The notes beneath the pieces are model-generated. The model made no database searches. It saw only the letters and a program-made list of their open reading frames with translations, and was not told where the DNA came from. From Candidatus Latescibacterota bacterium (lineage in GTDB: Bacteria > Latescibacterota > UBA2968 > GCA-2709665), in contig JAAXHW010000063.1 in NCBI GenBank assembly GCA_012270675.1, positions 1-64,000 on the forward strand: a stretch of DNA of 64,000 nt, read 5' to 3'. This document shows positions 39,491 to 49,504 of the stretch, piece after piece. Numbering within the stretch: the stretch's first letter is position 1; the number at the start of each line of letters is the position of its first letter. Both the position numbers and the translations under genes were made by a program.

Positions 39491-40618
39491 TCATCCTTCG
39501 ATGAGTTCCACATTCGCCCGGGGGACGACCGCCCGGACGCCGTCTTCGAACTCGACTTCCAGCACGCGTACCAGGGTTTCCGAGTCTACTTTCCGAAGCT
39601 CGGCAGGCAGCGCGGTGACCCGGCCGATTTTTCCGAAATAGGGGGCCCGAATCGCCCGGAGCAGCGCACCTGAGGAGAGTCCTTCCCGGGTTGCTGCGAG
39701 GTCTGCGGGAGGGCGTGCCGATGCGTCCGGGTGCGGGATGATGATTTCGGGGCGCAAGACGCCCGCCCGGATCTGGGTGGCGCCCGAGATCGAGGCCTCC
39801 TGCCCGGCGCGCTCTTTGAGGATCTCGAAGGTTTTGCGGGCGATGGCGATTTCGCCGAATCCTTCGGTTACGATAAGGGTGAGTCCGACTTCCTCCGTGC
39901 CTGTGATTGCGACCCCCAGGTCGTAGCCGAGCAGGTCGCACAGGTCCCGGTCGCGTATGCCGCCGCCGATGAGGCCGATGGCGCCTGCTTCCTGTGCCCG
40001 GCGAACGGCTTCGAGGGTGAGCAGGCTCCCTCCGACGACGATTTTTCCCTCACAGGCGTCGTCGATCTGTTGTGCGCTCAGGATCTGGTCGGGCGCATCC
40101 ACCACGGGGTGAAGTGTGCCCCAGCGCTCGCCTCCCACCCCGAAGATGCCCTGGAGAAACGCGCCGTTTGTTTCTATGACCACACCTTCGCCGGGGATGA
40201 TTTCCACAACGGTTCCGTCCACATAGGCCCGGACCTGAACCGGGCGGGGCGATTCGCGGAGCAGGACCTGGCCAGTGACGGGCGAGATGCTTTCCACGGT
40301 CCCGGTGACGGGGGACGCGACCGTTGTTTTGAACCATTTGATGAAGGGGCGGGTCTGGGCAAGGGGTTGCCCGGCCTCCACCGGTTCGCCCTCTTTTTTG
40401 AGCATATAGGCCGGGAGTTCGTCGGGGGTGACGCCGAGCCGGTTGACCAGATTCAGGGTGGTCACGTTTCCGGGCAGGTCGGTCCGGGCCACGACCTGGT
40501 CCCGCCGGACGGTTTCCCCCCGGGCAACCAGCACGTCGCCCGCAAGGGGAAGCTGTCGGCGTTTTCGGAGGGTGGCCTGCCGGGTTACGCGCAGGCCGGG
40601 GGTGTATGCGTGGGCCAT
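39491..40618 (-). CDS. Soluble protein with lipoyl/biotinyl-like (barrel-sandwich) N-terminus and KOW/SH3-like C-terminus (unit E)
   Basis: LPLAGDVLVARGETVRRDQVVARTDLPG, VASPVTGTVESISPVTGQVLLRESPRPVQV; C-terminal YFGKIGRVTALPAELRKVDSETLVRVLEVEFEDGVRAVVPRANVELIE. Confidence 0.65.
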   Translation of the reverse strand: MAHAYTPGLRVTRQATLRKRRQLPLAGDVLVARGETVRRDQVVARTDLPGNVTTLNLVNRLGVTPDELPAYMLKKEGEPVEAGQPLAQTRPFIKWFKTTVASPVTGTVESISPVTGQVLLRESPRPVQVRAYVDGTVVEIIPGEGVVIETNGAFLQGIFGVGGERWGTLHPVVDAPDQILSAQQIDDACEGKIVVGGSLLTLEAVRRAQEAGAIGLIGGGIRDRDLCDLLGYDLGVAITGTEEVGLTLIVTEGFGEIAIARKTFEILKERAGQEASISGATQIRAGVLRPEIIIPHPDASARPPADLAATREGLSSGALLRAIRAPYFGKIGRVTALPAELRKVDSETLVRVLEVEFEDGVRAVVPRANVELIEG

Positions 40619-40626
40619 AGTAGAAA

Positions 40627-40707
40627 CCGTGAACTGTGAAACCGTAGACGTGAAGGTTTATTTTTGCAGGGGGGACGATTTGCCGTTTGTCGTTTCACTT
40701 TTCACAT
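40627..40707. repeat. Degenerate heptad-periodic intergenic repeat (site B)
   Basis: CCGTGAA CTGTGAA ACCGTAG ACGTGAA ... TTGCCGT TTGTCGT TTCACTT TTCACAT. Confidence 0.6.
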
Positions 40708-42746
40708 CCAGTATGTCGGTAGAGGTAACACCGGCAGGCGTGGGTATCCGCAAAGGCGTATTCGGGCGGATATTGCCGGTCGCATTCGTCCATGCGGTCC
40801 GGACAGCGGGGGTGAAAATGGCAGCCGACCGGAGGGTGGACCGGGGAGGGTACATCGCCGGTGAGCCGAATTTTTTCCACGCCTGTGTCGGGATCAATCT
40901 GAGGGACGGCGGAGAGCAGGGCGCGCGTATAGGGATGTTTGGGGTTGTTGAAGATTTCGTCTTTGGCACCCCATTCCACGATGCGTCCCAGGTACATTAC
41001 GGCGACCTCATCCGCAAGGTAGGCCACCACTGAGAGGTCGTGCGTGATGAGCAGGTAGGTCAGGTTCCGCTCCGCCTGGAGTTTTTCCAGGAGGTTGATG
41101 ATCTGCGCCTGTACCGACACGTCCAGGGCGCTGGTGAGTTCGTCGCAGACGATGAACTCGGGATCAACGGCCAGGCACCGGGCGATGCCGATGCGCTGCC
41201 GCTGCCCCCCGGAGAATTCGTGAGGATAGCGGTGGACCATTTCGGGCGACAGTCCGACCTGTTCCATTAAGGCCCGGGCCCTGTCCAGCCGGTCCTTCCG
41301 GTTTTCACCGATGCCATGCGCTTCCATGCCTTCCGTGAGGGCCTCGCCGACCATCATACGGGGGTTCAGGGAGCTGAAGGGGTCTTGAAAGACGATCTGG
41401 AGTTTCCGGCGGTAGGGTTTGAGGGCCGCGTGGGACAGGGTGGTGAGGTCCACGCCCCCGTATTCGACCGTGCCTCCGGTGGGCCTGAGGAGCTGGATGA
41501 GCGCTTTTCCCAGGGTGGTTTTGCCGCACCCGGATTCTCCTACCAGCGCCAGGGTGCGGCCTCTGCGAACCGTGAGGTCTACGCTGTCTACCGCGCGGAC
41601 ATATCCGACAGTGCGCTTAAACAGCCCGCGTTTGATGGGGAACCAGAGCCTGATCCCGTGCGCGGCAACGAGGGGAGATGTTTCAGCATTCTGCTGTGCC
41701 CGCGCCCTTTTGGGGGGGGCTTCGCGGACTTCAGCCGGAGATACCGGCCGGCCCATGATCTGTTCGTCGTACAACAGGCAGGCCGCGCGGTGGCCGTTTT
41801 CCCGGGAGATGAGCCGGGGTTGCTGTATTTTGCAGATGTCCATCGTCCGGTGACACCGGTCCGCAAACCGGCAGCCGGGGGGGAACCGGGTGGCCCCGGG
41901 CACACGGCCCTCGATGGTCTGGAGGGCTTCGCCCTGTTTCCGGCGCGTGGGCAGCGATTGGAGCAGTTTGATGGTGTAGGGATGGGCGGGGTCGCGGAAA
42001 AGGGTTTTCCGGTCCGCTTCTTCCACGATTTTGCCGCCGTACATGACCGCGACGCGGTCCGCGTTTTCGGCCACGACGCCCAGGTCGTGGGTGATGAGCA
42101 GAACGGCGGTTCCGAATTCACTCCGGAGGTCTCTGATCAGGGCCAGGATCTGTTCCTGGATGGTTACGTCTAGGGCGGTTGTGGGTTCGTCCGCAATGAG
42201 GAGGCCCGGGCGGCAGGCGAGGGCCATGGCGATCAGGACGCGCTGTTTCATGCCACCGGAGAGCTGGTGGGGATATTCTCTGAACCGGAGGGCGGGTTCG
42301 GGGATTTTGACCATGTCCAGCATCCGAATGGCTCTGGCGTGCGCTTCGGCGCTGTCCACGTCCTGGTGCCGTTTGATGACTTCGACGATCTGGTTGCCCA
42401 CGGTGAATACCGGGTTGAGGCTGGTCATAGGCTCCTGGAAGATCATGGAGATTTCGTTGCCGCGCAACTTGCGCTTCTCGACTTCGGGGATGCGGACGAT
42501 GTCTTTGCTTTTGTATTCGATGGCGCCCCCTGCGATGAAGCCCGCGGGTTTCTGGATGAGCTGGATGACGGAGAGCGCGGTGACGGTTTTGCCGCATCCG
42601 GACTCTCCCACCAGCGCAAGGATTTCGCCCCGGTGGATGTCAAACGACACGCCGTCCACCGCTTTTGCGATGCCCTCGGCCGTACGGAAATAGGTCTTGA
42701 GGTCTCGCACCCTGAGGAGCACGCCATTGGAGGTTGTTTGCGCCAT
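40695..42746 (-). CDS. Fused OppD-OppF type peptide ABC transporter ATPase (two ABC domains)
   Basis: Two Walker A ([24 protein letters not shown]) and two signatures ([22 protein letters not shown]). Confidence 0.93.
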   Translation of the reverse strand: MAQTTSNGVLLRVRDLKTYFRTAEGIAKAVDGVSFDIHRGEILALVGESGCGKTVTALSVIQLIQKPAGFIAGGAIEYKSKDIVRIPEVEKRKLRGNEISMIFQEPMTSLNPVFTVGNQIVEVIKRHQDVDSAEAHARAIRMLDMVKIPEPALRFREYPHQLSGGMKQRVLIAMALACRPGLLIADEPTTALDVTIQEQILALIRDLRSEFGTAVLLITHDLGVVAENADRVAVMYGGKIVEEADRKTLFRDPAHPYTIKLLQSLPTRRKQGEALQTIEGRVPGATRFPPGCRFADRCHRTMDICKIQQPRLISRENGHRAACLLYDEQIMGRPVSPAEVREAPPKRARAQQNAETSPLVAAHGIRLWFPIKRGLFKRTVGYVRAVDSVDLTVRRGRTLALVGESGCGKTTLGKALIQLLRPTGGTVEYGGVDLTTLSHAALKPYRRKLQIVFQDPFSSLNPRMMVGEALTEGMEAHGIGENRKDRLDRARALMEQVGLSPEMVHRYPHEFSGGQRQRIGIARCLAVDPEFIVCDELTSALDVSVQAQIINLLEKLQAERNLTYLLITHDLSVVAYLADEVAVMYLGRIVEWGAKDEIFNNPKHPYTRALLSAVPQIDPDTGVEKIRLTGDVPSPVHPPVGCHFHPRCPDRMDECDRQYPPEYAFADTHACRCYLYRHTGCEK

Positions 42747-42753
42747 ATGCCGA

Positions 42754-44175
42754 CTATTCCGTTCGCAGTCTGGGGTCCAGGGCATCCCGGACCGCGTCGC
42801 CGAAGATGTTGGCAGGCAGGACCAGCCCGAACATGAACACAAAGGCCGCAAGCAGGTTCCACCAGACGATCGGATCTCGCGATATTTCCAGGCGGGCAGC
42901 GTTGATCATGTTCCCCCAGCTTTCCATGGAGGGGTCCACGCCGATGCCGACATAGGCCAGGACCGCTTCGGCCAGGACCAGCCCGCTAAAACGCAGGATC
43001 ACCGAGATCAGTACGATGTGCATGACATTGGGGAGGATGTGCCGGAACATGATTTTAAGGTGGCCCACGCCGAAGGCTTCCGAGGCCTGAATGTATTCGT
43101 TCTCCCGCACCCTGAGCGTTTCGCCCCGGATCAGGCGGCACAGCCCGGTCCAGCTTCCGATGCCGAGTACGGCACAAAGCCAGGCCAGCCGGATGTCGGA
43201 GGCATAGACTGTGTGCATCTGCTGGATTTTTGTGGTGACGATCAACATGGCCGCTGCGATGAGCAGGATGCCTGGAATCGAACTCAGGGTGGTGTAGATG
43301 TACTGGATCAGATCGTCCACCCGGCCTCCGAAATAGCCTGCCATGATCCCGAAGAGGATGGCCACCGGCGTGGCGATAAGCGTTGTCAGTGTGCCCACAA
43401 TCAGGCCGACCCGACAGCCTTTGATCGCTCGAAAGAGGACGTCCCGTCCGACCTGGTCTGTACCCAGGAAGTGGTATTTGGCGGAGAGCACTGCCATGAC
43501 CGAGACGATCAGCGCAGCAGCCCCCAGAAAGGCACCTGCCTTAAGGCCGGTCCGGAGGGCGGAAGCGGGGGATGGGCTTCCCTCCGGCGCAACCGATCCG
43601 AAGTGAACATATCCTGCGTATACACCTGCGGTCAGACCGGCCAGCAGAATGCCGATTCCCAGGCCGGCCAGCATCCCTCTGAGGACCAGCTCCAGGATGT
43701 CCCCGGCCTTTTCGTCCGGGTTTTGCAGGTGGCTGCCGCCATAGACCAGGGGCGGGTAATCTCTTATCCGGGAGCCGTCTTTCCGCTCGATCAGTTCTTT
43801 GGTAAACTGCCGGGTTGCGAACGGAGCGGAGAAGGTTTTTTCCGTGCGACCTCTCAGGCCGGTGCAGAAGAGGTCGAGGAGGGAGAGGATTTCCGCCCGG
43901 TAAGCCGGGCGCCCGTCCGCCGTTGTCTGCGCCTCACCGCCTTCCGCATAGGCCCGTTGCTGAAAATGGACGGAGTCGAGCAGTGCGACCAGGGTATAAA
44001 GCAGCACGATTCCCATGCAGACCATAGGCAGCCGCCTGGCTCTGATCTGTCGCCAGGCCGTTTTGTAGTACTCCCGCCTGCGGGCAAAGAACAGAAATCC
44101 GATTCCGCTTAGGACGAGCAGAAAGACCAGAACATCTGTGGTGAGAAAGACGAGTTTGAATTTGCCGAAGGTCAT
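42754..44175 (-). CDS. Peptide ABC transporter permease (OppC-type), expanded
   Basis: LGTDQVGRDVLFRAIKGCRVGLIVG...; about 473 aa with long extra region between first TMs. Confidence 0.88.
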   Translation of the reverse strand: MTFGKFKLVFLTTDVLVFLLVLSGIGFLFFARRREYYKTAWRQIRARRLPMVCMGIVLLYTLVALLDSVHFQQRAYAEGGEAQTTADGRPAYRAEILSLLDLFCTGLRGRTEKTFSAPFATRQFTKELIERKDGSRIRDYPPLVYGGSHLQNPDEKAGDILELVLRGMLAGLGIGILLAGLTAGVYAGYVHFGSVAPEGSPSPASALRTGLKAGAFLGAAALIVSVMAVLSAKYHFLGTDQVGRDVLFRAIKGCRVGLIVGTLTTLIATPVAILFGIMAGYFGGRVDDLIQYIYTTLSSIPGILLIAAAMLIVTTKIQQMHTVYASDIRLAWLCAVLGIGSWTGLCRLIRGETLRVRENEYIQASEAFGVGHLKIMFRHILPNVMHIVLISVILRFSGLVLAEAVLAYVGIGVDPSMESWGNMINAARLEISRDPIVWWNLLAAFVFMFGLVLPANIFGDAVRDALDPRLRTE

Positions 44176-44184
44176 GTCGCGTTT

Positions 44185-45504
44185 TCACTCGAATCGAATC
44201 CTGGGATCGACCAGGGTGTAGGAGATGTCCGTCAGGATCAGGCCCAGGATGTAGAGGCCGGAGCCGAGAAAGACCATGGCCTGGACAATAGCGAAATCCT
44301 GCCGCTGGATCGCCTCCAGGGTAAAACTACCCATGCCGGGAATGGAGAAGAACGATTCCAGGACGAGGCTGCCGATGAAGAGGAACGGGATCGTCACGAC
44401 GACGCCCGTCAGGACGGGAATCATCGCGTTTTTGAGCGCGTGCTTGAACAGGACCAGGGATTCGGGCAGTCCTTTGGCGCGGGCGGTACGGATGTAGTCC
44501 CGGCCGATCTCTTCCAGGAAGATGGTGCGATACCACCGCACGCCCCCTCCTATGCCGCCAAGGATGCCGATGACCACGGGCAGGGCAACGAATTTGGCCG
44601 CGTAGATGCCGGTATCGTAGCCGGACACCGGGACGAGGCGCAGCATTTTGCCAAATAGCCACTGGCCGCCGATGACGTAGAACAGAACGGAAATCGACAT
44701 CATGATCACGCACGCGAATACGCCCCAGAAGTCGAGGTACGTGCCCCGATAGAAGGCGATGATCATGGCAGCGGTGATGTTGACCAGGATACCGATGAGA
44801 AAGGTGGGCGTCGTGATGGCCAGGCTGGGTCCGATGCGTTTGAGAATTTCGTCTCCGATGTTGCGGCCATCGTCGGACTTGCCAAACTGGAATGTAAGAA
44901 ATTTGATCGATTTTTTCCAGAAGACGGTTTCCGTAATCCGGGAGATCAGCGAGAGATGCTCTTTGTAGAAGATGCGCACCACGGCCATCGGCGCACCTTC
45001 CGAGGGGGTTGCGGTGAGGCTCAGGCGGTGGTATTGCCGGTCTGCGTGGAGGCGCTCCAGCTGGAATTGCCACTCACCGCGTGTGGTGCTGTGCAGATCG
45101 AGCCGCAGGGTTTTCCTATCCCCGAACGACGGAGGGAGCGTCAGGGCGGCGGTCGCGTCCGTGGCGATGGCCAGGTCCAGGGCGCCGTCGGCGGGTTTGG
45201 GGACGTCGATTCGGACCGTATAAGCGCCCGCCAGCTGCGCGGGGAGGCTCAGTTCGACGGGCGTACCGCTGACCTGACGAACGGCGACTTCCGACCAGCC
45301 GGTGTTGTAGAAATAGGGCAGATGGTAATCGCGCTCACGTTTCCATTTTGCGATCTGCTCTTCGGTCACCCGTTTGACGCCCAGGTGGATGCGGGCCATG
45401 TCGTCGGGGGTATTGACGAAGAAGAAGAGGACAAAGGTGATGAGGTTGACACCGATCAGGATCGGAATCGCGTAGAGCACCCGGCGCAGGATGTAGGTCG
45501 TCAT
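44185..45504 (-). CDS. Peptide ABC transporter permease (OppB-type) with inserted beta-rich periplasmic domain
   Basis: IRRVLYAIPILIGVNLITFVLFFF; EEIGRDYIRTARAKGLPESLVLFKHALKNAMIPV. Confidence 0.88.
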   Translation of the reverse strand: MTTYILRRVLYAIPILIGVNLITFVLFFFVNTPDDMARIHLGVKRVTEEQIAKWKRERDYHLPYFYNTGWSEVAVRQVSGTPVELSLPAQLAGAYTVRIDVPKPADGALDLAIATDATAALTLPPSFGDRKTLRLDLHSTTRGEWQFQLERLHADRQYHRLSLTATPSEGAPMAVVRIFYKEHLSLISRITETVFWKKSIKFLTFQFGKSDDGRNIGDEILKRIGPSLAITTPTFLIGILVNITAAMIIAFYRGTYLDFWGVFACVIMMSISVLFYVIGGQWLFGKMLRLVPVSGYDTGIYAAKFVALPVVIGILGGIGGGVRWYRTIFLEEIGRDYIRTARAKGLPESLVLFKHALKNAMIPVLTGVVVTIPFLFIGSLVLESFFSIPGMGSFTLEAIQRQDFAIVQAMVFLGSGLYILGLILTDISYTLVDPRIRFE

Positions 45505-47708
45505 GGGCCTTCGACGCCTCTTTCACGCTTCCAGACCGCGACGACGGCGGGGACCGCTCCCACGGTCAGAAGGGCGAAGACCAGGACGACCGGCCACCAG
45601 ATGGGTTTGTTCCACTCCCGGCGCCGCTTTTCCCTCAGTTCAGGATGCAGCTTTTTGTATTTGAGGGTGTTCATGCCAATCGTCATCGGTTTGGTATTGG
45701 TATACCATTCGTGGTAGAGGCCGAAGGAGACGGGGTGGTAGCCCCACAGCCAGGGCGCATCCTGCCGCGCGATCTCCAGCATCCGGTCGATAAGCGCCAT
45801 CCGCTCCGGACCGTTTTGCATCGACTCTACCTGTTCGAAGAGGCGGTTGAACTCCGGGTTGTCGTAGTTGTTGTGGTTTGCGCCTCCGTGTTTTACCTGT
45901 CCGTTGGGACCGTAGAGCAGAAAGAGGAAGTTTTCCGGATCGGGATAGTCCGCGTGCCAGCCCCAGAAAATGATCTGAAAGTTTCCTTTTTTGACTTTGT
46001 CCCGGAAACGGTTGTAATCCGTTTGGCGGATTTGAAGGTCCACGTTCAGCTTGTTGAATTGCTTGCGCAGCCAGTCCAGCCTGGGTTTTGCCGCAGCCCC
46101 GGTCCAGGCGGTGTCAAAATAGAGCACCAGGGCGTTGGCGTTCCTGTCCTTTCCGTCCGGATAACCCGCTTCCGCCAGCAATTTCCTGGCAAATTCAATC
46201 GATTTGCGAGACGGCCTGTTCTTGATCTCGTCCCATTCATAGACGAATCGGTTGATCCCATCCTTGCCGGTCCGGTAGCCGAATATCCCCGGCGGCAGCA
46301 GGTCCTGGGCCGGAAGACCCCGGCCGTTGAGGAAAATCTGGATCCATTCTTCTATGTCTACGGCGATGGAGAGGGCCTGCCGGAGTTTTTGCCTGTCTTC
46401 CGTATACCCGCCGACAACATCGTCCAGCATATTGAAAGCGAAGTAAAGTGTGGTAGGGTACACGGCCCTTGCCAGACGCACGCCCTGCGCCTGCAGCCTG
46501 TCGGACAGTTCCAGTCCTGCCTCATCCATTTGGACCGCCTGGTCGAACACTTCTGTCATGATTCCGGAGGATTCATAATAGCCCTGGAGGAATTTGCTCC
46601 AACGGGGAATCGCCTCTTTCTCCAGTTTGTAGATTGCCTTTTCAATAAATGGGAGCGGCTGGCCGGCGTCTGACAGGAGGCCGAGTTCGCGGTCTTCGGG
46701 TGCTCCATCGTCGGGATAGTATTCCCGGCGGAAGTTGGCGTTTTTGACCATAACGATCTCTTTATTGGGAAGAAATCGGTCCATTCTGTAGGGGCCGGTT
46801 CCCAGCGGACGGTTGTCGAGGCTCAGGTTTCGCTTGACGAGGGGTGCCTGGGTGAAAAAGCGGTCCGCCTCTCTGGGCAGGGGTGAAAAGAAGGGCATGG
46901 CCATCCATAAGATAAACTGCGGGTACTTTCGCTTGAGCGTGACCTGATAGGCGTATCTGTCAATGGTGCGCACCCCCTTCAGATCGAAACGATCCAGGTC
47001 CAGCCAGATGGGGTTTTCCCGCTCGTCGTTCTCCTGGTTGTAGAGCGCGCCTCTGGCTTTTTTCCGTTCGGAGCGGATGCGAGACAGTTCGCCTCCCAAC
47101 TCCTGGGCGAGTTCATCCAGGCCCAGGATGTACTTGGCCATTGTGCTGAAGATAGGGGATTGAACCCTGGGGTGAGCCAGACGCTTGATCTGGTAGACAT
47201 AATCGGCCGCTGTCAGTTCCTGCGTTCCCTTTAAAGGGAAGTCGCCGATGTCCGTGATTCCCAGCATCTCCCCCTCGGTCAGGTTGTGGTAAGCAACCTG
47301 TCCGTCTTCGGTTCTGGCAAAGCAGGGATGGTCCTGGTAGAAGATGGACGGCCTGATGCGCACCGTGTATACCGTCCGGTCGACCTTTTCCGGAAGGGGG
47401 TCGCCGGGAAGCGTTTTCCCCTCCTTATCGTAGTAGGTCGGACGAGGAATCTCTGCTGCTGTTAGAGGGATCAGTTCATACGGCCGTTTTAAGTAGTGGT
47501 ACTGGAGCGGCGGTTCATAGATTTGCTGGATGAAGTGGTATTCGCCGGATGAATACGATACGGCCGGATCCAGGTGTTTGGGCGGCTCGGAGAATGTGCT
47601 GTAAAGGTAGTTCCTGTCGGCCTCTTCCCGGCGGTAGGGGTTGTTGGTACACGACGGAGACGACAGCAGCAGAACCAATGGCCAGATGAGATAAGCGGTC
47701 GATTTCAC
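45501..47708 (-). CDS. Peptide-binding protein (SBP_bac_5-like) with lipoprotein-type N-terminus and C-terminal TM anchor
   Basis: LLLSSPSC lipobox-like; LYSTFSEPPKHLDPAVSYSSGEYHFIQQIYEPPLQY; RPLGTGPYRMDRFLPNKEIVMVKN; C-terminal WWPVVLVFALLTVGAVPAVVAVWKRER. Confidence 0.85.
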   Translation of the reverse strand: MKSTAYLIWPLVLLLSSPSCTNNPYRREEADRNYLYSTFSEPPKHLDPAVSYSSGEYHFIQQIYEPPLQYHYLKRPYELIPLTAAEIPRPTYYDKEGKTLPGDPLPEKVDRTVYTVRIRPSIFYQDHPCFARTEDGQVAYHNLTEGEMLGITDIGDFPLKGTQELTAADYVYQIKRLAHPRVQSPIFSTMAKYILGLDELAQELGGELSRIRSERKKARGALYNQENDERENPIWLDLDRFDLKGVRTIDRYAYQVTLKRKYPQFILWMAMPFFSPLPREADRFFTQAPLVKRNLSLDNRPLGTGPYRMDRFLPNKEIVMVKNANFRREYYPDDGAPEDRELGLLSDAGQPLPFIEKAIYKLEKEAIPRWSKFLQGYYESSGIMTEVFDQAVQMDEAGLELSDRLQAQGVRLARAVYPTTLYFAFNMLDDVVGGYTEDRQKLRQALSIAVDIEEWIQIFLNGRGLPAQDLLPPGIFGYRTGKDGINRFVYEWDEIKNRPSRKSIEFARKLLAEAGYPDGKDRNANALVLYFDTAWTGAAAKPRLDWLRKQFNKLNVDLQIRQTDYNRFRDKVKKGNFQIIFWGWHADYPDPENFLFLLYGPNGQVKHGGANHNNYDNPEFNRLFEQVESMQNGPERMALIDRMLEIARQDAPWLWGYHPVSFGLYHEWYTNTKPMTIGMNTLKYKKLHPELREKRRREWNKPIWWPVVLVFALLTVGAVPAVVAVWKRERGVEGP

Positions 47709-47710
47709 GG

Positions 47711-49504
47711 TTATGCTCCGTACGGGTACAGTTCCAGCGCTCTGTTCCACGCCATAATTCGCTCCACCCGCTCCTCTGTGTCTTCAGGAAAGGCGATGGG
47801 CCGGCCCCGGCCGTCCAGAATCAGGCCCGCCACGCCGCCTTTCACAGTTGTACGCAGTTCCTGTCCCTGTCCTGCGCCCGCATCCCACCGCCGGGCAGGC
47901 TGGAGACGGATCTCGGCATCGGCGTTGTCGGGCAGGGGGAAGAGGCGCAGGTCGCCTACGTTCAGGTCTCCCGATCGGGTGCCGTCGGGCAGGATGATTT
48001 CGTAGGTTGTACAGACTTCTCCCGGTTTTCCCTGGCCGACCGGGGCGACGCAGGTCCCCAGGGTGATGAGGCAGTCCCGGTCGAAGACCTCAGCGGCGGC
48101 CTGTTCGTTTACGGTGGAGAGCACGCCGAGGTGGGGCATCATGAAGATGCTGTCCACGACCAGGCGGGTGACGCCTTCGGGCTGGAAGGCGTCGACGAGC
48201 ATGGCGGCGGCCTGCACCCGGCGGGGGGCGTGGGAGAGCACGCCGCCGCTGCCGATGAGCACGTCGAGGTCGCGCATTTGAATGAGGCTCTCGCCGGTTT
48301 CGGTCTGGTCGAAGACGTCGGAGAGGGTGCGTTCGGTCTGCACGCCTTTCAATCCGACGGCCAGGGCGCAGTGCTGGGCGAAGGCAAGGCGGAGGGCCTC
48401 CCGGGCGATGGCCTGTTCCATCTGGAGTTCCTCCAGCGTCTGGGGGACCGTGGTGGGGCGGATCATTTTGTTTTTGATGCGGTCCCTCAGATCTGCCTCG
48501 TCGATGCGGAAGGGCACCCAGCGCATGATGGCTTCCAGTTCGGCTTCGGCCAGGACGTTGGAGATGCTGTAGGACATGCCCAGATTGGCGCTGACGGTCC
48601 GGTTGAAGACCTGGTCGAAGACGCTGAAGACATCGGTGGTGGCCCCGCCGATGTCAACGCCGATGAGGTTGATGTTCCGCTGCCGGGCGGCGGTTTGCAT
48701 GATCAGCCCGACCGCGCCGGGAGTGGGCATGATGGGAGCGCCGGCCCATTCCATGAGCTTTCGATAGCCGGGTGCCTGCGCCATGACGTGTTCGAGAAAG
48801 AGGTCGTGGATGACCTGCCGCGCCGGGCCCAGCGTTTCCTGTTCGAGCCGGGGGCGGATGTTATCGGTGAGGGTAAGCGCGGTTTTACTTCCCAATACCT
48901 TTTGAATGCTTTCACGGGCGTCTCTGTTCCCTGCGTAGATCACGGGGAGTTGAAATCCGGTCCCGAACCTGGGCCTGGGGTCGGCGGCGGCGATGAATTC
49001 GGCGAGTTCGACGACGTGGCTGACCGTTCCCCCGTCGGTTCCACCCGAGAGGAGGACCATGTCGGGCCTCAGGTGGCGGATGCGCTCGATTTTCTGGTGG
49101 GGCTGGCGGCCGTCGTTGGAGGCCAGCACGTCCATGACAATGGCTCCGGCACCCAGGGCCGCGCGCTGTGCGCTTTCTCCGGTCATGGACTGGACCACAC
49201 CGGCGACCATCATCTGGAGCCCACCCCCGGCGCTGCTGGTGGAAATGTAGATATCGACGCCGCGGTCGCCCCCGGCGGGGGTGAGGATACGCTCGCCGTC
49301 CAGGATCTTGCGACCCGAGAGTTCCTCTACTTCCTGGATAGCGTTGAGCACGCCCCGGGTGACGTCCTCGAAGGGGGCTTCCACGGTGGTAGGGGCCTCC
49401 CCCCGGCAGGTCTGGCGGTAGACGTCTCCGACTTTCTCGATGAGGATGGCCTTGGTGGTGGTGCTGCCGCAGTCGGTAGCGATAACGACGTTCAGGTTAT
49501 CCAT
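47711..49504 (-). CDS. glmL: GlmL/MutL-family protein (glutamate mutase accessory/reactivase family, ASKHA-like)
   Basis: VVIATDCGSTTTKAILIE, TPAGGDRGVDIYISTSSAGGGLQMMVAG, LIGVDIGGATTDVFSVF, LIGSGGVLSHAPR. Confidence 0.82.
   Translation of the reverse strand: MDNLNVVIATDCGSTTTKAILIEKVGDVYRQTCRGEAPTTVEAPFEDVTRGVLNAIQEVEELSGRKILDGERILTPAGGDRGVDIYISTSSAGGGLQMMVAGVVQSMTGESAQRAALGAGAIVMDVLASNDGRQPHQKIERIRHLRPDMVLLSGGTDGGTVSHVVELAEFIAAADPRPRFGTGFQLPVIYAGNRDARESIQKVLGSKTALTLTDNIRPRLEQETLGPARQVIHDLFLEHVMAQAPGYRKLMEWAGAPIMPTPGAVGLIMQTAARQRNINLIGVDIGGATTDVFSVFDQVFNRTVSANLGMSYSISNVLAEAELEAIMRWVPFRIDEADLRDRIKNKMIRPTTVPQTLEELQMEQAIAREALRLAFAQHCALAVGLKGVQTERTLSDVFDQTETGESLIQMRDLDVLIGSGGVLSHAPRRVQAAAMLVDAFQPEGVTRLVVDSIFMMPHLGVLSTVNEQAAAEVFDRDCLITLGTCVAPVGQGKPGEVCTTYEIILPDGTRSGDLNVGDLRLFPLPDNADAEIRLQPARRWDAGAGQGQELRTTVKGGVAGLILDGRGRPIAFPEDTEERVERIMAWNRALELYPYGA

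Noticed and set aside
42697-44112. 471-aa + strand ORF opposite the OppC-type permease
   Set aside because: Shadow ORF of a transmembrane CDS; charged, His/Gln/Asp-rich translation without motifs.
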